Shown in pieces: positions 1-6,692 of a stretch of DNA of 17,303 nucleotides. How positions within the stretch are numbered: position 1 is the stretch's first letter; the number at the start of each line of letters is the position of its first letter. The stretch is from Mageeibacillus sp. UBA3708. Its GTDB lineage: Bacteria > Bacillota > Clostridia > Saccharofermentanales > Saccharofermentanaceae. The stretch covers positions 1 through 17,303 of the forward strand of contig DFIB01000006.1 in NCBI GenBank assembly GCA_002371375.1. The letters run 5' to 3'. The translations under genes and the position numbers were made by a program. A model generated the notes under the pieces. It had not been told where the DNA came from. It made no database searches and was given only the letters and a program-made list of their open reading frames with translations.

Positions 1-1
1 T

Positions 2-310
2 GCAAATGATGTTGCTATTAGAAATGCTCTAGAGGCAGTTGAACCATCTTGGAATTTTCAACAGTTTGCATACGCTGCAGGTAATACACGTATATTAAGT
101 GGTGATTGTGAAGACTATGCGACTATTAGAGGTACAATGGCATCAAGCCTTTTAGTTGAAGGATATACTTTCGTTAAAAATAATCATGTAGAATTTTTAT
201 CTTATAATCCTTCAGAGAAGCGTTTCTATAATGGTACCTTACCAGGTCATCCAAACTATGCGTTAACATTATCTCAGGTATACGCGTTAGGCTATTATGC
301 TTACCGTTAA
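2..310 (+). CDS. C-terminal part of an unrecognised protein with a GDCEDYA motif
   Basis: The reading frame is open from base 2 to a TAA at 308-310, giving 102 residues with the start outside the window. I do not recognise the family with confidence. The piece contains SGDCEDYA (Cys codon 107-109), then a helix-like stretch, and 26 residues after the Cys a His in NNHVEF (codon 185-187). A GDC-x-DYA Cys followed by an H-V-E-F strand is the general layout of transglutaminase-like or BTLCP-type cysteine peptidase folds, so such a domain is a reasonable guess. However, the Cys-His spacing is short and no clear third catalytic residue is visible. The end is rich in Tyr (QVYALGYYAYR). Codons are AT-rich, like the following ATPase gene and unlike the rest of the window. 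A strong terminator follows 15 bases after the stop. Confidence 0.7.
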   Translation, partial: ANDVAIRNALEAVEPSWNFQQFAYAAGNTRILSGDCEDYATIRGTMASSLLVEGYTFVKNNHVEFLSYNPSEKRFYNGTLPGHPNYALTLSQVYALGYYAYR

Positions 311-325
311 GGAACTACTAATTTT

Positions 326-360
326 AATACACCTAGTCGTTTGGCTAGGTGTATTTTTTT
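326..360 (+). terminator. Rho-independent terminator after the left-edge gene
   Basis: An 11-bp perfect stem (326-336 pairing with 345-355, core ACACCTAG/CTAGGTGT) encloses an 8-base loop, and the descending arm runs directly into a T tract ending at 360. It lies just behind the stop codon at 308-310 and clearly ends that transcript. The 69 bases from there to the ATPase stop codon hold only a short direct repeat ATCATATG (386-393 and 417-424). I see no gene there. Confidence 0.93.
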
Positions 361-429
361 GTTGCACTAAACTCCATAATAAGGCATCATATGTTTATCA
401 ATTATAAATATCCCTAATCATATGTGCAT

Positions 430-1836
430 CTACAAGCAAACCTGATTAATTACAACATCGCTGTACTCGTTCTTCTTTACCCCATTGATGGTTATCATGG
501 TAATATGAACAGCTTTCTTTGTTTTAGTTTCATTCTTAAATGCTGTCATTTTATTAATCAGCTCTTGGTGATATTTCTTATCTATGATAAATTCGTCATC
601 AGAAAACTTCATCTCACAAAGATTTATAACATCATCTCGGCGTTCAATAATAAGGTCAATTTGTGCACCTGGGTTAGATTCTTTGCTTCTCCATGCATAT
701 TCATTAGATTCAACACCTGAAATACCAAGCATCTCTTTTATCTTTCCTATATGATTGAGACAGAGTATTTCAAATGCATTACCAGACCATGAATTATATG
801 ATGGAGTATTTAATATATTAATCCAGCTGTTAACTTTATTTTTCCTAATATAATGAATACAAAATAGTGTAAATGGGTCAATTATCTGGTAAATATAATT
901 CTGTTTAGAAGTAGTAAAGTTCTGATATTTTCTAATAAAACCACACTGTTCAAGTTCTAACAAAGCAGTGGATATTCCATTACCACTTTTTGAATCAAGA
1001 TATTTAATTAAATCATTTCTTGTAAGTCCGATGCTTTTGCTACTGAGTGTCTCGATAATCTTCATATGGAGAGTAGCCTTTGAAAACAAAGACTTGAATA
1101 ACCTGTCATATTCATAATGAAGTTCACCATCTGGATTAAAGATTAATTCATCTACATTCTGATCCAGGCTTAGTCTGTTGTCTAACAGGTTGATATAGTA
1201 TGGTATTCCACCAAAAATCATGTAGCACATAGCAACCTTGCGTCTACTAAGCTCCATATGATTTAGTTTTAGTAGCTCATCACATTCATCAATAGTAAAT
1301 GGATGTAAATGAATCTGTTTTGTGATTCTGTTATAGAAGCCACCATGGTCACTAATAATATTATTAATAATCCAAGAGGTTGCAGAACCACAAACAATAA
1401 GAAGAAGGTCATCCATTGAAGAGCCAAAGCTATTCCAAAAATAATCAAGAGCACTTTTAAAGTCAGATCTTGCCGTATCCATCCAGGGAAGTTCGTCAAG
1501 AAAAACCACACGTTTATTATTTACAGACTCCCGATATACATTCTCGGAATCCAGAAGTTCTCGCAATCGCGAGAACGCTTCAAACCAGTTTTGCGGCAGA
1601 TTATTATACTTACTGCCGTATGTGATCAGACTCTCATTAAAGGCACGAAGCTGCCCTTTTGTTTTCTCATCAGTCAGACCTGTTGCATAGAAAGAAAACT
1701 GCTTATTAAAAAACTCCCTCACAAGGAATGTCTTGCCGACTCTTCGCCTGCCATATACAACGACAAATTCAGGTTTTTTTGAAAAAAGACAATGCATCAG
1801 GTTGTCTTTCTCACGTCTTCTGCCAATTATCTTCAT
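430..1836 (-). CDS. AAA ATPase with DUF234-type, PD-(D/E)XK-like C-terminus
   Basis: This encodes 468 residues of the archaeal-type ATP-binding protein family (ATPase_2/DUF234 architecture) that is widespread and multicopy in anaerobes; the cellular role is not established. Visible motifs are Walker A GRRRVGKT at 29-36, Walker B VVFLDELPW at 110-118, and a sensor-like strand LLIVCGSATS near 145. A winged-helix-like middle follows, and then a C-terminal block with GNAFE (Glu 356), QIDLII (Asp 394) and CEMK (Glu 408, Lys 410). That E / D-x13-ExK layout matches the PD-(D/E)XK nuclease-fold signature, though activity is unproven. The frame is open 35 codons further upstream to 1941, but the ATG at 1836 is chosen. 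It is preceded by AGAGG 10 bases upstream, the protein then begins with the family-typical MKIIGRRRE, and the upstream Met codons lie inside the promoter. The gene is AT-rich relative to the genes to its right, suggesting acquisition. Confidence 0.88.
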   Translation of the reverse strand: MKIIGRRREKDNLMHCLFSKKPEFVVVYGRRRVGKTFLVREFFNKQFSFYATGLTDEKTKGQLRAFNESLITYGSKYNNLPQNWFEAFSRLRELLDSENVYRESVNNKRVVFLDELPWMDTARSDFKSALDYFWNSFGSSMDDLLLIVCGSATSWIINNIISDHGGFYNRITKQIHLHPFTIDECDELLKLNHMELSRRKVAMCYMIFGGIPYYINLLDNRLSLDQNVDELIFNPDGELHYEYDRLFKSLFSKATLHMKIIETLSSKSIGLTRNDLIKYLDSKSGNGISTALLELEQCGFIRKYQNFTTSKQNYIYQIIDPFTLFCIHYIRKNKVNSWINILNTPSYNSWSGNAFEILCLNHIGKIKEMLGISGVESNEYAWRSKESNPGAQIDLIIERRDDVINLCEMKFSDDEFIIDKKYHQELINKMTAFKNETKTKKAVHITMITINGVKKNEYSDVVINQVCL

Positions 1837-1852
1837 AATGCACTTACCTCTG

Positions 1853-1926
1853 TATAATTCGCCAGAATCCACATTATTTACACTGTTTTGGCGATTTATA
1901 GTGTGTAATTGCATTATAAATCGCCA
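1853..1926. promoter_or_regulatory. Three TGGCGAWTTATA half-sites around the ATPase promoter (candidate operator)
   Basis: TGGCGATTTATA at 1889-1900 and its exact reverse complement at 1915-1926 form a perfect 12-bp inverted repeat with a 14-base centre, covering the -10 and the likely start site. A third copy, 11 of 12 identical (reverse complement of TGGCGAATTATA), lies in the leader at 1853-1864, in the same orientation as and exactly 62 bp from the 1915-1926 arm. Repeated, precisely conserved half-sites over a promoter suggest binding of a repressor. The ATPase itself is the obvious candidate, but that is inference. Confidence 0.65.
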
Positions 1927-1941
1927 TTTTAATATTTTCAA
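1913..1941 (-). promoter_or_regulatory. Sigma-A type promoter of the ATPase gene
   Basis: On the minus strand a -35 TTGAAA (1936-1941) is followed by a 17-base spacer and a perfect -10 TATAAT (1913-1918). Transcription would start near 1906, giving a leader of about 70 bases before the ATG at 1836. This excludes the upstream Met codons at 1941 and 1914 as starts. The -10 is overlapped by the inverted repeat 1889-1926. Confidence 0.8.
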
Positions 1942-1995
1942 TGCTATTTTCTTAGACGGTTCCGGATTTTATGATATGCCAGAGGTAAAACAGAT

Positions 1996-4158
1996 TTATC
2001 TTTCTTTGATCATCAATCCTATCCTGTTCTCTGCGACACTGATAACCTCATCAATCTCTTTCTGCCCGGCAAGATATGGTTCCATCTCCTCATCAAGGAT
2101 CTTCATAACAGTTGTATCAACATCTCTGACATACCGGGCATCGGAGACCTGAGAGATATAGCGGTCAACCACCCCGTTAAGCTTATCTTTGCCGGCATAC
2201 TGTGTATAGTACTGAACATCAAACTTCTGAGGTTCCCAAAGCAAAAACGCATTAATATCATTCTCCGCTCGTATACGCATTCCCTCCGGGCTCGAAGGAT
2301 CATAGCCATATTCACATATCCGGTTCTGGATAGCAGGATCCGATAACGATCCAGCAAATCCGAGACATGCATCATATGAACCTGTGCAGGCTGTTATCGC
2401 AATTCCTGTTGAGTCTATTATTTCGGGCTTATCACCAAGACGAGACGGGCAGCCGATCACGGAGTATTCGCCAAAGACCTTATCGCCTGAACGGAATAAT
2501 CCGTCCAGACCGTACCACGAAGAATCTGATAGAGGAATCGTCTCGGTGATATAATTTTCTCTGGGCTCAGGCATATCGCGCACATATCCGGCAAGAGCAC
2601 GGAAGTCCTCATTATCAAGAGTTATATTGCCGTTATCATCAAAGAATGACTCTGCCGAGAATTTGAAGAGATTGTTGAACACCGCTATCCTGCTTTCTCC
2701 CAGCGGATTGATGCCGTAATTTGCTTTCTTTACCAGATCCGCATATTCCTCATACGTTATCCCGGGGGAATCCGGATCGCTCAGAAGGTTCGTTCTTACC
2801 ATAAGCCCCCTGTATGTCCTGTAATAGTCGATCCTGTACTTCTGACCGGTGTCTCCGGTATCATCCGTCATTTTCCTTAGATACTGATCGTCATTAAGCA
2901 CTGCATAATCAGAATTCATCAATACCATGTCAGGACCTGTGCCGCCTTTAATATCTTCCATCAGCCGGTAGACAGGCTCATCCCTGTCTTCATAATTCAC
3001 ATACCTGTCCGTCACTTCTATGAAGTATTTGTCATTCTCTCTGTTGTATCTGTTAACTGCAGCAAATATCCTGTTGGAAGATATGTTAAGCCCGGCGAGT
3101 TCCAATATCTGCCGTCCCTTATTCGGGTTGGATTCCGCCTTTGTAAGTGTGATCACGACGGGCAGTCCGTTGCCTGCAACATTGCTTTCGTTCTCACAGA
3201 CAATGCGCACTTTCGTATCATCTGCATAGAGCACATTGTAGTTCTCGCTCAGCCCGTACTCGTTGCTGATGTATGTGTCATTGAACTTAAGTATCTCTTC
3301 AATATCATCCGTAGCCGGATTATATCTGACAACTGAAGTGTGGTTCCTTTCGTGTTCATGTTTTACATAATATGTGCCGTGTTGCGGAACGGTACGCCCC
3401 TCAGACATATAGTGCATCATTTCCTTCTGATGATACTCAAGAGTATTAAGATCAAGCGAACACAGAAAGAGCACATAGTCATCACCCTTCATTCCTGCGA
3501 TCTCGAAATAAAGCTTATCCCCGTCCGTCTTCATTCTCTGGATCTGCGTATCGCCTATCGCATCGCCAAGATCCGGCTCGTATTCTGTATATTTGCCGCC
3601 ATCATCAATAACTATATAATCCTTAGGATCTGACGATACCGACATCACTTTCTTACCTTGCCACATCCACACTTCATCGATCTGTGTATCTGTTCCTGAA
3701 CCTTGAGGAATACTGATCTTCTCCGGATCATTCAAAGTCCCTTTATCAAAATCAGCCGTGCACAAAAGCTGACCTCTTGACCCGCTTACAGGATCTGTTC
3801 CGTACACGAGCACATAGACAATGCCGTCTGATATCGAGACTCTGTTAACCGACATATCTTTATCCGGCACTATCGACCCCAGAAGGTTCCCTTCATAGTC
3901 GAATTTGCAAAGTACAGTCCTGTCTGCACAGTAAATATCCGCAATATAATAATCTCCAGTAGCAACATCGATCCGGCTGAGCATCTGCGCATCAGGATAC
4001 TTTGACAGGTCCGGTATGACTATACTGTCATTCCACCAGATATCGCTGTCCACATACCGGGGTTCCTTGGTGGCGGTTTGAGATGAACTAGAACAAGATA
4101 CAAAACAGGATGATAACAACGCTGTTATAAGAACTGCGGCAACAACTCTCTTTATCAT
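1996..4158 (-). CDS. Lipoprotein A: propeller-like N-half plus extracellular solute-binding-type C-half
   Basis: This encodes 720 residues. The N-terminus is a type II signal peptide with lipobox LSSC (Cys 18; FVSC at 22 is a second, poorer choice), so the product should be anchored on the outer face of the membrane. Residues about 35-340 show repeated strand pairs such as VLCKFDYEG, LCTADFDKG, LFLCSLDLNT and VVRYNPATD, which look like beta-propeller blades. Residues about 360-720 resemble family 1 ABC solute-binding proteins: VNRYNRENDKYFIEV, GGTGPDMVLM (405-414), and a C-terminal ILDEEMEPYLAGQKEIDEV. No permease or ATPase partner is encoded nearby. The ATG at 4158 is preferred over 4173 because GGAGG (4167-4171) sits 8 bases upstream of it. 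It is a tandem paralogue of lipoprotein B. No convincing terminator follows the stop; the ATPase promoter begins about 55 bp beyond. The ligand is unknown. Confidence 0.88.
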   Translation of the reverse strand: MIKRVVAAVLITALLSSCFVSCSSSSQTATKEPRYVDSDIWWNDSIVIPDLSKYPDAQMLSRIDVATGDYYIADIYCADRTVLCKFDYEGNLLGSIVPDKDMSVNRVSISDGIVYVLVYGTDPVSGSRGQLLCTADFDKGTLNDPEKISIPQGSGTDTQIDEVWMWQGKKVMSVSSDPKDYIVIDDGGKYTEYEPDLGDAIGDTQIQRMKTDGDKLYFEIAGMKGDDYVLFLCSLDLNTLEYHQKEMMHYMSEGRTVPQHGTYYVKHEHERNHTSVVRYNPATDDIEEILKFNDTYISNEYGLSENYNVLYADDTKVRIVCENESNVAGNGLPVVITLTKAESNPNKGRQILELAGLNISSNRIFAAVNRYNRENDKYFIEVTDRYVNYEDRDEPVYRLMEDIKGGTGPDMVLMNSDYAVLNDDQYLRKMTDDTGDTGQKYRIDYYRTYRGLMVRTNLLSDPDSPGITYEEYADLVKKANYGINPLGESRIAVFNNLFKFSAESFFDDNGNITLDNEDFRALAGYVRDMPEPRENYITETIPLSDSSWYGLDGLFRSGDKVFGEYSVIGCPSRLGDKPEIIDSTGIAITACTGSYDACLGFAGSLSDPAIQNRICEYGYDPSSPEGMRIRAENDINAFLLWEPQKFDVQYYTQYAGKDKLNGVVDRYISQVSDARYVRDVDTTVMKILDEEMEPYLAGQKEIDEVISVAENRIGLMIKER

Positions 4159-4191
4159 ATGACAAACCTCCATATGCTCCGTTTGCCATAT
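4157..4191 (-). promoter_or_regulatory. Inverted repeat enclosing RBS and start of lipoprotein A
   Basis: ATATGACAAAC (4157-4167) and GTTTGCCATAT (4181-4191) pair over 11 positions. In the transcript the single DNA mismatch becomes a G-U pair, so the RNA stem is uninterrupted. The loop carries most of the GGAGG and the start AUG sits at the stem base. The same arrangement exists at lipoprotein B. A possible -10 TATAAT (4190-4195) overlaps the outer arm. If that is the real -10, the transcript would lack most of one arm and the repeat would act as a DNA operator instead. Confidence 0.5.
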
Positions 4192-4219
4192 TATAGATAA
4201 AACTTGTATCGTGGTTGTA

Positions 4220-4303
4220 TTACCTGATCAGCTCTTTTATCCCCAGCAGCGTATCACATCTCGCGTACAGCATCTTCCCCAGTTCTTCATCCGGCTCGGT
4301 AAG
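4220..4303 (-). pseudogene. C-terminal remnant of a second HAD-phosphatase gene
   Basis: Read on the minus strand this encodes 27 residues (LTEPDEELGKMLYARCDTLL... LIR, then TAA) matching residues 193-219 of the intact HAD protein (6693-7355) at 23 of 27 positions. Over the 26 clearly aligned codons there are 10 base differences; 7 are silent and the other 3 conservative (M/L, R/K, D/E). That pattern means the copy was under protein-level selection for a time before it was truncated. The match stops near 4305, next to the palindromic element 4317-4421. An in-frame ATG at 4318 would give a 32-residue peptide, but it has no Shine-Dalgarno, so translation is unlikely. Confidence 0.88.
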
Positions 4304-4316
4304 ATAGAGTTGTAAC

Positions 4317-4421
4317 ATGAGAGGAATTTGCAAACTCAGTCGCACTTCGCGGGACAAGTTAAGTGCAATGCTTACAGTGTTGATCCTCGCTCGTGTTCAA
4401 TGAGTTTGCAAATTCTCTCAT
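4317..4421. repeat. 105-bp palindromic element with 21/22-bp terminal arms
   Basis: The left arm (4317-4338, starting ATGAGAGG) and right arm (4401-4421, ending CTCTCAT) are exact reverse complements apart from one extra base in the left arm. The 62-base interior holds a smaller repeat GCACTT (4342-4347)/AAGTGC (4361-4366). The right arm overlaps the last bases of lipoprotein B and supplies its TGA stop; the left arm starts about a dozen bases from the broken end of the HAD remnant. There is no T tract on either side, so it is not a standard terminator. A MITE-like or other palindromic insertion is the likeliest reading. Confidence 0.75.
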
Positions 4422-6553
4422 CTCTCCTTCATCATAAGCTCGACTCTGTTCGTTGCAATCCTTATCACCTCATCTATGTCTTTCTGACCCGCGATATAAG
4501 GCTCCAATTCCTCATCTAATATCTTCAGTACAGTAGCATCGACATCCCTCACATACACCGCATCGGACAGCTGATCCAGATAATACCCGGCCGCCTCCCT
4601 CGGCCATTCGCCACTTCTGATAAGGGAACTGCCAGACTCGAACACGTTAAGTTCGTCAACAGCCTTATCAGCCCTTTTGAGCAAGCCTTCGGTACTGACG
4701 GGATCCGTGTTGTACTCACATATCCTGCTCTGAACTTCAGGATCAAGAAGCGATCTTGCAAACTCCACGCATACATCAGGTTCACTGCTGCATGACGTTA
4801 CGCCGATCCCGATCGGAACGATCGCAACAGGCTTATCACCATTGCGCGAAGGATATCCAATCATGGTGTACTTATCGTAACTGTCTCCCCTGGCTGACAG
4901 ATACCACGGGAAGCCGGTATAATACAGATCCGTAACAGGTGACGCTTCCCCCAAGATAACGTTATCCGGCTCCGGCATGTCACGAACGTATTCCGCAAGC
5001 GCACGGAAATCCTCGTTATCAAGATCGATATTGCCCTTCGCATCGAAGAACGAATCTGCAGAAAACTCGAACAGATTGTTAAATACGGTTATCCTGTCCG
5101 CACCTAACGGATTAGATCCGTTGTTCTTCTTAACAATATCTATATACCTCTCATAAGTGATCCCGGGGGATGAAGGATCATCGAGAAGGCTCGTTCTGAC
5201 GATCAGACCTCTGTATGTCCTGCAGTAATCGATCCTGTAGTATGACTCATTATTACCCGTGTATCCGGATAAGTCTCTTAAGTATACGGGATCAGCAAGC
5301 GTCGCGTTCGCGGAATCCAGGAGGACCATATCTGGCCCTGTTCCGCCCTTGATGTCCTCCATGAGTGTATAGACCGCGTCTTCTTGATATGCATATCTTC
5401 CTGTCACTTCGATATAATACTTATCACTCTCCCTGTTATATTTATTGACTGCCGGAAATAACATGTAAGGCTCCAGGCTGACGCAGCCCAGCTCCAGCAC
5501 CTCCCTGCCTTTGTTCGGGTTGGATGATGCTTTCGAGAGGGTAATGACGGACGGCAGGCCGTTGCCGACTGCAATGCCGTTGCCGTCGGAATATACTGTG
5601 ACACGGCTGTCATCTGCATACAGAACATTGTAATTGGGAGACATCCCGAACTCGTTATTGATATACGTATCCGTGAACTTCAATACATCCGAGAACCCGT
5701 CTGACGCTGGATCATACTTAACGATCTTTGTTCCGTTCATATAGTCCTCATCATGCGTCACATAATAAGTCACACCGCCTGCCATTATGCTTCCGCCGTC
5801 CATGTGATGTTCAAGTTCTCTGGCATGCATCGCGTGAGTATTCAGATCGAACGAGCAGATATAATTCGCATCCGTGTCATTTATGTCCACACCTGCCTCG
5901 TAGTAAAGCGTATCTCCGCAGACCTTCATATTATTGATATATGACACCTTCATCCCATCATCAAGGACAGGGTCATACATTGTACCGTCAACTACTATAG
6001 AACACTTTGTATCCGAAGAGGCGGAATAAATGATCTTTCCGTTCCATTTGAGCACATCGTTTATGTAATTTTCTGAGCCGAGATCTGAGGGAATATCGAT
6101 CTTCTCTTCAGGTACGAGAATGCTCTTATCGAAGTCGGCTCTGCAAATGTAGTTGCACATCGAACCTTCCGCCTCATAAGTACCGTAACATGATGCATAG
6201 ATAACGCCGTCTGAGAGAAAGAGATTGCCGACCGTTTTATCATTATCCGGGACTATCGACCCTGTGAGTATGCCGTCATAATCGAACTTACAGAGAACTA
6301 TCCGTTCCTTCTCATTCTTGCGGATGAACTCAGCCACATAGTATTCTTCAGTTGCAACGTCAATGCTGCTGAGCATCATGATATCGGGGTATTGCGACAG
6401 GTCAGGATCTGTTATCCGGTCGTTCCACCAGTTATCTGAATCAATATATCTCTTTTGCTTGACTTCCGTACCGGTATCTTTCCCCGTGCAGGATGCGAGA
6501 ACCGTCGCCGACAATGACATGATGAGAATGGAAGAGAGTATCCTCTTTAACAT
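4418..6553 (-). CDS. Lipoprotein B: paralogue of lipoprotein A, solute-binding type
   Basis: This encodes 711 residues with signal peptide and a textbook lipobox LASC (Cys 22), so it is a surface lipoprotein. The layout copies lipoprotein A. A strand-rich N-half holds blade-like repeats (VLCKFDYDG, YICRADFDKS, YICSFDLNTH, KIVKYDPASD), and a C-half resembles ABC solute-binding proteins with GGTGPDMVLL (403-412) and ILDEELEPYIAGQKDIDEV near the end. The two proteins align nearly end to end, with the highest similarity in the C-half (FNNLF-F-A-SFFD; YVRDMPEP). The ATG at 6553 has GGGGAGG 8 bases upstream. The stop codon lies inside the arm of the palindrome 4317-4421. The gene follows the HAD gene by 139 bp containing a 19-bp palindrome, so it may have its own promoter. 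No transporter genes are adjacent. Ligand unknown. Confidence 0.88.
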   Translation of the reverse strand: MLKRILSSILIMSLSATVLASCTGKDTGTEVKQKRYIDSDNWWNDRITDPDLSQYPDIMMLSSIDVATEEYYVAEFIRKNEKERIVLCKFDYDGILTGSIVPDNDKTVGNLFLSDGVIYASCYGTYEAEGSMCNYICRADFDKSILVPEEKIDIPSDLGSENYINDVLKWNGKIIYSASSDTKCSIVVDGTMYDPVLDDGMKVSYINNMKVCGDTLYYEAGVDINDTDANYICSFDLNTHAMHARELEHHMDGGSIMAGGVTYYVTHDEDYMNGTKIVKYDPASDGFSDVLKFTDTYINNEFGMSPNYNVLYADDSRVTVYSDGNGIAVGNGLPSVITLSKASSNPNKGREVLELGCVSLEPYMLFPAVNKYNRESDKYYIEVTGRYAYQEDAVYTLMEDIKGGTGPDMVLLDSANATLADPVYLRDLSGYTGNNESYYRIDYCRTYRGLIVRTSLLDDPSSPGITYERYIDIVKKNNGSNPLGADRITVFNNLFEFSADSFFDAKGNIDLDNEDFRALAEYVRDMPEPDNVILGEASPVTDLYYTGFPWYLSARGDSYDKYTMIGYPSRNGDKPVAIVPIGIGVTSCSSEPDVCVEFARSLLDPEVQSRICEYNTDPVSTEGLLKRADKAVDELNVFESGSSLIRSGEWPREAAGYYLDQLSDAVYVRDVDATVLKILDEELEPYIAGQKDIDEVIRIATNRVELMMKER

Positions 6554-6586
6554 ATGGCAGACCTCCCCTTACAGTCTTTGCCATAT
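6552..6586 (-). promoter_or_regulatory. Inverted repeat enclosing RBS and start of lipoprotein B
   Basis: ATATGGCA (6552-6559) and TGCCATAT (6579-6586) form a perfect 8-bp stem, which a GAC/GTC step extends past a two-base bulge. The loop exposes the GGGGAGG ribosome-binding site (6562-6568) and the AUG sits at the stem base. The equivalent repeat at lipoprotein A has different inner bases but keeps the pairing. A -10-like TAAAAT (6585-6590) overlaps the outer arm. Confidence 0.5.
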
Positions 6587-6633
6587 TTTAATCAAGACTT
6601 GTATCGGAGATATATCGTCTATGAAGCAATATC

Positions 6634-6652
6634 CTTGTCAAGCCTTGACAAG
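6634..6652. promoter_or_regulatory. 19-bp perfect palindrome upstream of lipoprotein B (candidate operator)
   Basis: CTTGTCAAG and CTTGACAAG are exact reverse complements around one central C. Each arm is itself nearly symmetric (CTTG-W-CAAG). It lies 81-99 bp upstream of the lipoprotein B start, carries TTGACA-like -35 sequences, and has no counterpart in front of lipoprotein A, where the corresponding stretch is about 80 bp shorter. The arms TTGTCAA/TTGACAA resemble the Rex half-site TTGTTAA/TTAACAA, but the spacing is one base shorter than the Rex consensus, so the regulator is undecided. Confidence 0.5.
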
Positions 6653-6692
6653 AAATATACTATTCTTGGCAATCTGACAGCCAGTCTTAAGA

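Noticed and set aside
386..424. Direct repeat ATCATATG (386-393, 417-424) as an attachment site
   Set aside because: It is only 8 bases with a palindromic core and sits in AT-rich DNA with no integrase nearby; chance is likely.
1837..1941. Longer N-terminus for the ATPase
   Set aside because: The upstream Met codons lie in the -35 to -10 region of a strong promoter, and the Met at 1836 has its own ribosome-binding site and the family-typical start.
4220..4318. Possible 32-residue small protein from the HAD remnant
   Set aside because: An in-frame ATG exists at 4318, but there is no Shine-Dalgarno and the sequence is explained as a truncated HAD tail.
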